From STD1-204 sp041649895 (lineage in GTDB: Bacteria; Patescibacteriota; Minisyncoccia; Minisyncoccales; Minisyncoccaceae), in contig JBAZMG010000012.1 of assembly GCA_041649895.1 (NCBI GenBank), forward strand, positions 1 through 19,787: a stretch of 19,787 bases of DNA. Direction: 5' to 3'. This document shows, in pieces, positions 1 through 6,424 of the stretch (position 1 is the stretch's first letter; each line of letters opens with the position of its first letter). The notes under the pieces are model-generated. The model searched no databases, was not told the DNA's origin, and saw only the letters and a list, made by a program, of their open reading frames with translations. Both the position numbers and the translations under genes were made by a program.

Positions 1-444
1 ATTGTCATTTTCAAAAGCGACATCGCGCCTGGTTAAAATTCCTTCAAGGCGCCCCAGGTGGTCAACAATTAAAAGCCCGGTTACGCCAAATTTTCTCATT
101 GATTCCCTTGCTTCGCCCAAAGTTTTACCCGGCTCAAGAGTATATGGCGCGTCAACACGATAACTTTCAAAGCGTTTTACCTTTTTAACCTGCTCAACCT
201 GGTCATCTATAGACATAAATCTGTGGATAACTCCCAAGCCTCCCATTCTCGCCATAGCTATCGCCGTTTTATGTTCCGTGACAGTATCCATATTAGCCGA
301 TAAAATCGGCATTTTAAGGCGGATGTCTTTTGTTAAATTTGAGGAAACATCAACAAGTTTTCTGGAAAGAATTGAAGACCTCTGCGGTATTAAAAGCACA
401 TCTCCGTATGCTAAGCCTTCTTTTGTAATCTTTTCGTCTAACAT
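1..444 (-). CDS. guaB: IMP dehydrogenase-type protein, N-terminal part (cut by window edge)
   Basis: This is the first 148 codons of an inosine-5'-monophosphate dehydrogenase family protein, which oxidises IMP to XMP with NAD+ in guanine nucleotide synthesis. The translation begins MLDEKITKEGLAYGDVLLIP, the usual N-terminal DVLL(I/L)P segment of the TIM barrel. It continues with PILSANMDTVTEHKTAIAMA and GGLGVIHRFMS (barrel strands and phosphate-binding region), then enters the first CBS domain (GVTGLLIVDHLGRLEGILTRRDV) where the window ends. The catalytic Cys loop is outside. The start is supported by a consensus ribosome binding site 8 nt upstream. It is transcribed in the same direction as the secreted hydrolase gene upstream but separated by a probable terminator, so it is probably an independent unit. 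A CBS-containing GMP reductase relative cannot be excluded without the catalytic half. Family assignment is very secure; the exact enzyme is slightly less so. Confidence 0.93.
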   Translation of the reverse strand, partial: MLDEKITKEGLAYGDVLLIPQRSSILSRKLVDVSSNLTKDIRLKMPILSANMDTVTEHKTAIAMARMGGLGVIHRFMSIDDQVEQVKKVKRFESYRVDAPYTLEPGKTLGEARESMRKFGVTGLLIVDHLGRLEGILTRRDVAFENDN

Positions 445-452
445 AAAAGTTA

Positions 453-460
453 CCTCCTTT
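453..460 (-). promoter_or_regulatory. Shine-Dalgarno site of guaB
   Basis: Read on the minus strand this is AAAGGAGG, 8 nt before the ATG at 444. It fixes the guaB start. It is the only textbook Shine-Dalgarno sequence I see before a start codon in the window; the other genes have weak or no such sites. Confidence 0.8.
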
Positions 461-488
461 TAATTACACTTATAGTTTATCAAACAAC

Positions 489-516
489 AAAAAAAACTCC
501 AAAATAAACGGAGCTT
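489..516 (-). terminator. probable Rho-independent terminator after the secreted hydrolase gene
   Basis: On the minus strand the sequence reads AGCTCC, a 9-nt loop, GGAGTT, then a run of T. That is a 6-bp stem (one G-T pair) followed by a U tract, overlapping the stop codon of the 1224-aa gene. It would end transcription of that operon before guaB. Confidence 0.6.
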
Positions 517-3500
517 AATTTGATTTAATGCTCCAGGGAGAAAAAGTTACATTGTCGGAGACGGCATCACCCGCACCGGAGGGGTTTGAGAGGTGGCGCG
601 GACCGGAAGCGTTGCCCCAATAATTATTTTTGGCATTCAAGCTCTCCCCTTTGGTTGGGTAATAGTAAAGGCCAAAATTTTCATTGGAAGAAAAATTATT
701 ATTCTCTATTGTGCTTTCCGCGCCATTTTTTATTAATACTCCGGCGGTTATATCTGAAAGGCGCGGCAAGCCGTTGCAACTAAAAGTATTGCCAATGATT
801 TTTAATGGCGTTGCCGAGGATGCGCCAAAAGATTCGTTATATTCAAAATTATTATTCAAGATTTCCAAATGGCTCTTGGTAGAATTATTAATATAAATGC
901 CGGAATGACTGTATTTGAATTTTGTTTCAGAAATTCCAATATCTGCGGAAGCGCTGTTTATAAATATGGCTCCGCCGTGAGCATTGGCATTATCGCGATG
1001 GCCGCCGCCATAATAAAATTCCGCATTTTGAATTTTTATCGTCTCGCTTCCATTGCTTTCGATTTGCAAAGCTCCCCAATCGCCTGGCGCGGGCGTTGAA
1101 GACGCCATTATTATTTGTCCATGCTCATTGTCGCGAACGGAAGTAAAAATTACCGGATTCTCTTTGGTGCCGTTTACTTCCAAACTGCCGGCAACACGAA
1201 GCACCGCGGGAAAATCAAACCACCCGCTCCGCCGCCACGGACCAAATTTTATTACAACGCCTTCTTCTATAATAAGTTTGGCGCCGGGCTTAATAAAATT
1301 AATGCTTTCGCCGCTATTATTCCAGGCATCAACGTAATAAGTTGTGTTTGCGGACAAAGTAACTGTTTGTCCGGCGTATACTTTTGGAATTAAATTCACA
1401 GTAGATAAATCCACATCTCCTTCAGTTTTATGAGATTCAAATTCGGGAAAAGCGCACAAGACATTGCCTTCCGGCTCGGATTCTATTATTTCCGGCGCAA
1501 GTGGCTCCGGAGGCGGCGGATAATGCTGGTTTGTCGGATCTTCCGCATCACTCAAAGAACTTTGCGGATTAGAAGTTTGCTGAATTGTAAAATCATTTTT
1601 ATTATTGTCCGTATCGTAAATATTGCCATCTTTTTCATTTATTCCGTCCTTTGCCATAGTTTCCGCAGTTGATGAAGCGTTGGATTTTCTTTCAAAACTT
1701 CCGCCGGATTGCAAATCAGAAATATTAACCTCCTGCGTTTCCGGAAAGATAAAGACAGTTTCCGATTTTTCGCCTTTATAATACGCGACTTTGTCGGCAA
1801 TTTCCGTTTCAATTCCGGTTTCAAGCGCGGTGGCGGCGCGAACTAAAAATATAGTTCCGCCTTCAGAAGATAAACTAAAGCTGGAATGCGCCATATCGGC
1901 GGTTCCGCTTGATGAGTAATTTTTGTGTGCAACCAAATAAAAACCGTAAGCCGGAATTTCTGCGCCGGCTAAAAAATTTTTCTTATAAAAAGTTAATGCA
2001 TTTGCCCCTCGATACTGGATGGACCAGCCGGCGAGAGAAATATTTTTACCATTGGGGTTATAAAGCTCAACAAATTCGTCGTCAGCCGCGCCGCCCGCAA
2101 CTTGGACTTCGGAGATTAATATTTTTTCCTGCGCCGGCGCCGGATCGGATTCAGCCGGCGTGGATGTCGCGGATTCCGGAGTTGAAGATGTTATCTGCGT
2201 GCTCGTAGGGGTGATTGGTAAAATTAAATCTAACGTTGAGGTTGCGGAGACGGAAGTTGATGTGGGGGTTACAAAAGCATCCATATCCTCCACCACCGCA
2301 CTACTATCGGAAGTCGGACTTCCGATAGTAGGAGAATTTTGGTCTTGCGGTGCGCCGGGCGCGCCCGCTGATGACGAACCGCCGTAATACGGCCCTCGGT
2401 CGTCATATGCGTTAGAAATTTCATCCCCCGCCCCGCCAACCGGATTATTAAAAAGACAGCCCCGGTGGGCATGCTTAGCTTCTTTTTCTAAAATCTTTAA
2501 ATCATCAACATACTTCGTATCGGGCGGAACGGTCATAACTTCGGCATATCCATTTTTTATTATTTCAGAATTTATAAAAACTCCATCGACGTAAATATTC
2601 CGCAAAAGCCGACCATACTTATCAACTTCACTCGTGTCTTTTTCCAGTTTAATATTTTTTCCAAGCACTAAATTTTTTAAATATTCCTTGCTTTCTTCAA
2701 AACACTCATCTCCAGATTCGGGAGTATTAATCCCAATAAGACGCACATCTTTCCCGTTATTTAAGGTAACAGTGTCGCCGTCTATAACATGACTAACATA
2801 AACATTTTCTTCGAGAGGCGCGGCTTGCGGGGGGACAACTTTTTCATCTTTGCCATTCTCCTTTTTATCAGAGTATTCTTCCTTATTATTTTGAAGCATC
2901 GGCAAATCTTTTTCATTTGACGGTTCAGAATCCAAACCGTCGGATTTTTCCTCTGTCTCTGATAAAACCGGAGAGGTGTCTCCGCCCTCCAACTCGTCAA
3001 GATTAACCATTGTTTGCGTCTTTCCGGTTTGCGGTAAAAATTTTGAAACAAAATTTTTAGTTCCGGAAATCAATTGAACAATTCTGTTATTCAAGCGCAC
3101 GAGTTCGCCAAAGGGCGAGATTACGCCCGCGCGCTCCCTCCCCTTGGATAAGGGGAGGGTCGGGGTGGGGTTTGTCTTTTTATATTCCTCAACCTCTTTA
3201 AAAAATAAATTTATAACTCCCGCGCCGGAAATCACGGCTTGTTTTGATAGTCGTTCCCAGTAGGCGGAGAGGATAATGGGATCATTAATGGTATAATCCT
3301 TTTTATCCGTACTATATATAGAATGCTTAACGATCGGGAATTCGTCTTGATTAACTTTTGCAAAAATAAAACTGTCTAAACCAATATTCTTTTTATAAAA
3401 ATCTTCTACATCAACTCTATCGCTATCGAAAATTGTATCGTCACTCAAAAAATTATCATGGCTATATTTAGAATTAATATCAAAATAATTTTCCAAAAGT

Positions 3501-4189
3501 AAAAAATTAAGAGGCTTTGTATTTTGTTTTTGTAAATTTTCAGCAATATTCAATGATTTGGTTTTTCCGGATGTATAATTCTCTGCCCAAGTCTCGTATG
3601 AACTGCCCTTATCACCGGCAAGCCCGGCATGAGTATCGTTACGCGTATGATCCGGCACAGTCATATCTTCCAATAAATGCAAAATGTGGCCAAGGGTGAC
3701 CAAACCGCCTTTTTTATCGCCGGACGCATAGAGAGCTATTGCTCTTTGCCAAGTTTTGTCGCCTAAATATAAACCATAATCACTTTGAGCAGATTGATTT
3801 TTTGCCCAATTTTTTGCGGAGATCGGCTTTCTTGAACTTAGGGCCAATGAGCTTAATGCGCGCAATGTATGAGAATCTACACTCCCCAACCCCTCTCCGG
3901 TCCAGCCTTCCCCCGTTATCGGATTGTAAAAATGATTTACCCAGCGTGGCGGTGTGTCTTCATCTTCTGCGCCCTGCATTAGCCAGCTAACACCTTCATC
4001 ATTTATCTTCTTTATCCCGTCTTTACTATTTTCCGCATTTAAATTGTAAAATTCCGCCGCTTCATATGTTAAAGCCGGGTGGGTATTTTTATGTCCGTAA
4101 GCAGAAACGTTAAAAATAAAAAATCCGGCTAATAAAAAAATAGCCAGAAAAATAAATCCTCCTTTTTTTATAAAAGAGGACTTTATCAT
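515..4189 (-). CDS. secreted four-domain protein: zinc phospholipase C/S1-P1-like + thermonuclease (SNase) + lamin-tail + beta-helix
   Basis: This 1224-aa exported protein has a signal peptide at residues 1-30 (hydrophobic 11-27, likely cleavage after NVSA). Residues about 31-330 resemble the zinc-dependent phospholipase C/S1-P1 nuclease fold: THPALT near H37, NHFYNPITGEGW with H86, and GHILHLLEDMTVPDH with H171, D175 and H181 at the spacing of Bacillus cereus PLC H118/D122/H128. E199 of SSYETW matches E146, but the position of H142 is Gly195. Residues about 462-580 are a staphylococcal nuclease-like domain: VIDGDT (D469, D471), R482 and E490 in VRLIGINTPE, and R526 in DKYGR. Residues about 687-810 are a lamin-tail domain (ISEVQ...DEFVELYNP...LAGWSI). 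Residues about 937-1224 are Asn/Gly-rich right-handed beta-helix coils. Linkers are Pro/Ser/Thr/acidic, and two contain translated palindromic repeats. It overlaps the 176-aa gene by ATGA. The role is probably extracellular degradation of lipid or nucleic acid; the substrate is unknown. Confidence 0.88.
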   Translation of the reverse strand: MIKSSFIKKGGFIFLAIFLLAGFFIFNVSAYGHKNTHPALTYEAAEFYNLNAENSKDGIKKINDEGVSWLMQGAEDEDTPPRWVNHFYNPITGEGWTGEGLGSVDSHTLRALSSLALSSRKPISAKNWAKNQSAQSDYGLYLGDKTWQRAIALYASGDKKGGLVTLGHILHLLEDMTVPDHTRNDTHAGLAGDKGSSYETWAENYTSGKTKSLNIAENLQKQNTKPLNFLLLENYFDINSKYSHDNFLSDDTIFDSDRVDVEDFYKKNIGLDSFIFAKVNQDEFPIVKHSIYSTDKKDYTINDPIILSAYWERLSKQAVISGAGVINLFFKEVEEYKKTNPTPTLPLSKGRERAGVISPFGELVRLNNRIVQLISGTKNFVSKFLPQTGKTQTMVNLDELEGGDTSPVLSETEEKSDGLDSEPSNEKDLPMLQNNKEEYSDKKENGKDEKVVPPQAAPLEENVYVSHVIDGDTVTLNNGKDVRLIGINTPESGDECFEESKEYLKNLVLGKNIKLEKDTSEVDKYGRLLRNIYVDGVFINSEIIKNGYAEVMTVPPDTKYVDDLKILEKEAKHAHRGCLFNNPVGGAGDEISNAYDDRGPYYGGSSSAGAPGAPQDQNSPTIGSPTSDSSAVVEDMDAFVTPTSTSVSATSTLDLILPITPTSTQITSSTPESATSTPAESDPAPAQEKILISEVQVAGGAADDEFVELYNPNGKNISLAGWSIQYRGANALTFYKKNFLAGAEIPAYGFYLVAHKNYSSSGTADMAHSSFSLSSEGGTIFLVRAATALETGIETEIADKVAYYKGEKSETVFIFPETQEVNISDLQSGGSFERKSNASSTAETMAKDGINEKDGNIYDTDNNKNDFTIQQTSNPQSSLSDAEDPTNQHYPPPPEPLAPEIIESEPEGNVLCAFPEFESHKTEGDVDLSTVNLIPKVYAGQTVTLSANTTYYVDAWNNSGESINFIKPGAKLIIEEGVVIKFGPWRRSGWFDFPAVLRVAGSLEVNGTKENPVIFTSVRDNEHGQIIMASSTPAPGDWGALQIESNGSETIKIQNAEFYYGGGHRDNANAHGGAIFINSASADIGISETKFKYSHSGIYINNSTKSHLEILNNNFEYNESFGASSATPLKIIGNTFSCNGLPRLSDITAGVLIKNGAESTIENNNFSSNENFGLYYYPTKGESLNAKNNYWGNASGPRHLSNPSGAGDAVSDNVTFSPWSIKSN
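2301..2331. repeat. REP-like palindrome (family 1) inside the secreted hydrolase gene
   Basis: This is a perfect inverted repeat: 15-bp arms (CTACTATCGGAAGTC) around a single central G. It shares the outer ACTATCGGA...TCCGATAGT arms of the copies at 5041, 9458 and 9517. Here it is translated in frame (about residues 620-630, PTIGSPTSDSS) within the linker between the SNase and lamin-tail domains. Confidence 0.9.
3136..3159. repeat. GC-rich palindromic repeat (family 2) inside the secreted hydrolase gene
   Basis: The arms CCCTCCCCTT and AAGGGGAGGG (10 bp, perfect) surround a 4-nt loop, with a GGGGTGGGG flank. On the coding strand it is translated as about residues 339-352 (NPTPTLPLSKGRER), in the linker after the phospholipase-like domain. 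The peptide PTLPLSKGRE is, from memory, a common signature of translated dispersed palindromes in many bacteria. Confidence 0.85.
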
Positions 4190-4716
4190 AGAGAATAAAT
4201 TTTCCAGATTATATTATTTTGAGAAAAAATCGCTACATTATCAAAGTGCCCAATTTGCATCTTTTGCCTTACTACTTCCAGCTTATCATTTACTACCTCA
4301 GTAGTTCTTGTGCTACTACGATAACCATCGTATTTTATTGTTAATTGCCCATTAAACTCTTCTTTTTTCCAATCTTCCTTTTTCACAGAAGACAATTCCT
4401 CTATGTATCCAATTAACTCACCATTGGTCCTCATTTCTTTTAATGACTCTAGTTCCCCCTCCTGCTTCGTCGGATAAAAATACCTACTCGCCAATTCCAA
4501 ATCCCCCTTCTTGAGCGCTGAAAGATATAAATCAAAGGTCTCCTCCGGAGTTTTTCCACCGTATTTATCATTTTTAAACGGATCTAAAGATTCCATCCAT
4601 AACGCCACGTTTCTCCTCGCTTTCCACTCATCAATATAAAACTTCCCCGCAAGCCCCATGGCAAATCCGCCGGCAAATATCAAAATCAATAAAACAATTT
4701 TTCCAATCTTTTTCAT
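4186..4716 (-). CDS. membrane-anchored protein of unknown function (176 aa)
   Basis: I do not recognise a characterised family. Residues 4-24 are a hydrophobic signal anchor or uncleaved signal (IVLLILIFAGGFAMGLAGKF), placing the rest outside the membrane. The region at about 55-80 (KTPEETFDLYLSALKKGDLELASRYF) resembles the helical start of NTF2-like/DUF4878-type domains, which often open with a segment on how many residues are displaced or exposed in a cell-surface subunit; that is only a shape-level resemblance. The C-terminal half is predicted beta-rich. The stop codon TGA overlaps the ATG of the 1224-aa secreted protein (ATGA), which suggests translational coupling and a joint function, for example an accessory or chaperone-like partner. 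No convincing Shine-Dalgarno site precedes the start, and a strong palindrome lies 22 nt upstream of it. Confidence 0.75.
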   Translation of the reverse strand: MKKIGKIVLLILIFAGGFAMGLAGKFYIDEWKARRNVALWMESLDPFKNDKYGGKTPEETFDLYLSALKKGDLELASRYFYPTKQEGELESLKEMRTNGELIGYIEELSSVKKEDWKKEEFNGQLTIKYDGYRSSTRTTEVVNDKLEVVRQKMQIGHFDNVAIFSQNNIIWKIYSL

Positions 4717-4737
4717 AAAAATTTTATTTTCTCTCTA

Positions 4738-4764
4738 ACTGTAGGACACCGAGTGTCCTACAGT
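4738..4764. repeat. short palindrome (family 3) in the operon's first gap
   Basis: This is a perfect 12-bp inverted repeat (ACTGTAGGACAC / GTGTCCTACAGT) around the loop CGA. It starts right after the stop of the 66-aa gene and lies just before the 176-aa gene. It has no T tract, so it is not a classical terminator. It could be an mRNA-stabilising or processing hairpin, or a dispersed palindromic element. Confidence 0.8.
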
Positions 4765-4765
4765 A

Positions 4766-4966
4766 TTAAAATGGTAATAATAGTTGCCAAAAATTTTGGC
4801 CTTCCAGTCCGAGGGGCTGATTAATTTGTGTTGCCCAGGTCATCCATAGCCACCCTCCGACAAGTCCTACAATAAAAAAAATCACCGCTTTCTTTTTCCA
4901 CGGCATTTTTTTATTCTTCGGCTCCGCCAAAATCGGATCCGGCACTATTACTTTTTTCTCACCCAT
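4766..4966 (-). CDS. small single-pass membrane protein (66 aa), unknown function
   Basis: The translation begins with a polar, basic stretch (MGEKKVIVPDPILAEPKNKK), followed by a hydrophobic helix at about residues 26-46 (KAVIFFIVGLVGGWLWMTWA). It ends in a short Trp/Leu-rich tail after NQPLGLEGQ. The positive-inside rule suggests an N-terminus in the cytoplasm. I recognise no family. Support for it being real comes from its position 23 nt downstream of the expected transcription start of a good promoter, the same direction as the two genes after it, and a credible membrane-protein composition. No Shine-Dalgarno site is visible; the leader is AT-rich. It may encode a lipoprotein-free membrane partner of the exported proteins in the operon, but this is a guess. 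Confidence 0.6.
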   Translation of the reverse strand: MGEKKVIVPDPILAEPKNKKMPWKKKAVIFFIVGLVGGWLWMTWATQINQPLGLEGQNFWQLLLPF

Positions 4967-4995
4967 AAAAAAATAAATAATTAAGCTACGCTAAA

Positions 4996-5024
4996 ATTGT
5001 AAATCTTCCAACTTTACCCGTCAA
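4996..5024 (-). promoter_or_regulatory. sigma70-type promoter of the 66-aa / 176-aa / secreted hydrolase operon
   Basis: On the minus strand, TTGACG (5019-5024) and TACAAT (4996-5001) are separated by 17 bp, each 5 of 6 to consensus. Transcription would start near 4989, about 23 nt before the ATG of the 66-aa gene. Confidence 0.65.
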
Positions 5025-5040
5025 ACCTTTTCTGTGGATA

Positions 5041-5067
5041 ACTATCGGATTTCCGACTTCCGATAGT
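5041..5067. repeat. REP-like palindrome (family 1), 3' border of the RAYT gene
   Basis: The outer arms ACTATCGGA and TCCGATAGT (9 bp) enclose TTTCCGACT. It is identical over 27 bp to the copy at 9458-9484 and in the same orientation. It ends 4 bp from the stop codon of the RAYT transposase, so it may mark that cassette's end and also act as a hairpin. Confidence 0.9.
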
Positions 5068-5071
5068 AGGG

Positions 5072-5436
5072 TTAATCAAGGGAGATTTCGGAAATTAAAT
5101 CAAAATTTCCATTTTTCCAACTTAAAGAAAAATTCTTATATTCCCCAACTGAATTAAAATATCCACTGATAATCTCCTTATTAAGGAGAGACGGATAATT
5201 TCCCTGGCCTAAAAAGTCTAAATAAGAAGACCATTTATAATTCTGCAAAAAACTCTGCAGTTTTAGCGGGTCCCTTATTATACCTTCTCTAATCTGCGGC
5301 TCCACCAGTTCACCCGGATTTAAAACGTGGATGTAACGCGAAAGGTGCATCATTTGGCTGTCGTTTTTTATATGAACCGACTGGAATTTCCCCTGAAATA
5401 GCGATCCGCTTCTTGAATATTTGAGATTAAAATAAT
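5072..5436 (-). pseudogene. RAYT (REP-associated tyrosine transposase, IS200-like) gene, C-terminal fragment
   Basis: This is the C-terminal half of a Y1 transposase disrupted by the IS1595-type element. From the insertion edge the frame reads YFNLKYSRSGSLFQGKF, then SVHIKNDSQMMHLSRYIHVL, then NYKWSSYLDF: the standard (S)GxLFQGxFK...YIHxNP...YKWSSY pattern of IS200/RAYT proteins. The first Met in the fragment (5353) is internal, not a real start. Joining residue 115 of the other half (9445-9101) to 5428-5072, using one copy of the 8-bp target duplication, restores an uninterrupted frame of 233 aa, the usual RAYT size. The gene therefore was intact until the insertion. The fragment lacks the HUH motif and the catalytic Tyr. 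Confidence 0.9.
5429..5436. repeat. 8-bp target-site duplication, left copy
   Basis: AAAATAAT directly abuts the left end of the IS1595-type element and is repeated exactly at 9101-9108 on the other side. Eight base pairs is the duplication length known for the IS1595 family. Confidence 0.92.
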
Positions 5437-5461
5437 GGCGAGTATCCCTTGACAGCAGGTA
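5437..5461 (+). repeat. left terminal inverted repeat
   Basis: Twenty-five bases beginning GGCGAGTATCCCTTGACA and ending AGGTA match the reverse complement of 9076-9100 perfectly. The TIR contains a consensus -35 hexamer (TTGACA, 5449-5454) directed inward. Confidence 0.95.
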
Positions 5462-5477
5462 GATGGTATGTTATAAT
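5449..5477 (+). promoter_or_regulatory. transposase promoter embedded in the left TIR
   Basis: TTGACA (5449-5454) and TATAAT (5472-5477) are both perfect consensus and separated by exactly 17 bp. Transcription would start near 5484, about 22 nt before the transposase ATG at 5506. The -35 lies within the inverted repeat, so bound transposase could repress its own gene. Confidence 0.8.
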
Positions 5478-5505
5478 ATAGGTATAAATAATTAACCTAA
5501 ATTAT

Positions 5506-6363
5506 ATGCAAAAATTTACCTACAAAGAATTTAATAAGAAATATTCTGATGATAATGCTTGTTTAGAAGCCATTTTTAACGCTCGTTATGGAGCTAAAAA
5601 ATGCCCTAAATGCAAGCATAAATCTAAATTTCATAAATTATCTAAAAGGAAGTGTTATTCTTGCCAAAACTGCGGATATAACATATTTCCTTTAGCAGAT
5701 ACTATATTTCACAAGTCATCTACTTCATTAAAAGATTGGTTTTTTGCAATCTATCTATTTGCGACTTCTAAAAATGGCGTATCAGCTAAAGAACTTCAAA
5801 GACAATTAGGTTGCACATATAAAACAGCGTGGCGTATCGGCAAACAAATCCGTTTATTATTCAGCCAAAACAATATTCAGCTATTTGATGTAGTGGAAGC
5901 CGATGAAACATATATTGGCGGTAAGAAAGGCGGTAAGCGTGGCAGGGGTGCTGGAAATAAAACCGCTGTATTCGGAATTGTGCAAAGAAAAGGCAGTATA
6001 AAGGTAAAGGTGGTTAAGAATGTAAAATCTAAAACTTTATTGCCTATAATCAAAGAAAATGTAAAGAACGGAGCAAGGTTTATAAGCGACGAGTTCCCGT
6101 CATATTCAAAAGTAGGCAAGAACGGCTACAATCACAACTATATTAAGCACGCCGTCAAAGAATATGTAAGAGGCGATATTCATACCAATAACATTGAGGG
6201 CTTTTGGAGCCAGTTAAAACGGAGCATTGACGGAACGCACCACGCTGTAAGCCCTAAGTATCTTCAGAGTTATGTTGACGAGTTCTCTTATCGCTACAAT
6301 CAACGCAACGCTTCCTCACCTTTGTTTTATCTTTTTTTGGAAGAGGTTTTGAAGCGAGCTTAA
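5506..6363 (+). CDS. IS1595-family (ISXO2-like) DDE transposase
   Basis: This 285-aa protein should catalyse cut-and-paste movement of the surrounding element by binding its TIRs. Residues 33-56 form a zinc ribbon (CPKC at 33-36, CYSCQNC at 50-56), characteristic of the ISXO2/IS1595 N-terminus. Residues 90-118 hold a helix-turn-helix-like segment (GVSAKELQRQLGCTYKTAWR). The catalytic domain follows: D133 in VEADETYIGG, a basic patch GGKRGRGAGNK, D195 in ISDEFPSY, and E231 in TNNIEGFWSQLKR, giving a DDE-type triad. Length and motif order match full-size family members and no break is seen. The start is the ATG following a consensus promoter; there is no clear Shine-Dalgarno site. Its gene converges on the R-M gene. 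Family assignment rests on motifs and agrees with the 8-bp duplication. Confidence 0.95.
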   Translation: MQKFTYKEFNKKYSDDNACLEAIFNARYGAKKCPKCKHKSKFHKLSKRKCYSCQNCGYNIFPLADTIFHKSSTSLKDWFFAIYLFATSKNGVSAKELQRQLGCTYKTAWRIGKQIRLLFSQNNIQLFDVVEADETYIGGKKGGKRGRGAGNKTAVFGIVQRKGSIKVKVVKNVKSKTLLPIIKENVKNGARFISDEFPSYSKVGKNGYNHNYIKHAVKEYVRGDIHTNNIEGFWSQLKRSIDGTHHAVSPKYLQSYVDEFSYRYNQRNASSPLFYLFLEEVLKRA

Positions 6364-6401
6364 TTATTTCTTCAAACTTTTTTTTGGTTAGCTCATTTTT
6401 C

Positions 6402-6424
6402 ATATTATTGGAATAATATTTTTG
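6402..6424 (+). terminator. weak AT-rich hairpin between the convergent genes
   Basis: ATATTATT and AATAATAT form an 8-bp stem around GG (6402-6419), followed by TTTTT. It lies just downstream of the transposase gene and overlaps the R-M stop codon. An all-A/T stem is weak, so this is a tentative terminator for the transposase transcript. Confidence 0.35.

Noticed and set aside
1..444. GMP reductase (guaC) instead of IMP dehydrogenase
   Set aside because: The chain enters a CBS domain, which classical GMP reductases lack. CBS-containing reductase variants exist, so this is a weak rejection until the catalytic half is seen.
5033..5041. DnaA-box-like TGTGGATAA, with another at 222-230, hinting at a replication origin
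   Set aside because: Only two isolated matches 4.8 kb apart, one inside guaB. There is no cluster, AT-rich unwinding region or dnaA/dnaN context.
5072..5353. A free-standing 93-aa gene starting at 5353
   Set aside because: The frame continues upstream with RAYT-typical sequence to the transposon edge; the Met is internal and the piece is a gene fragment.
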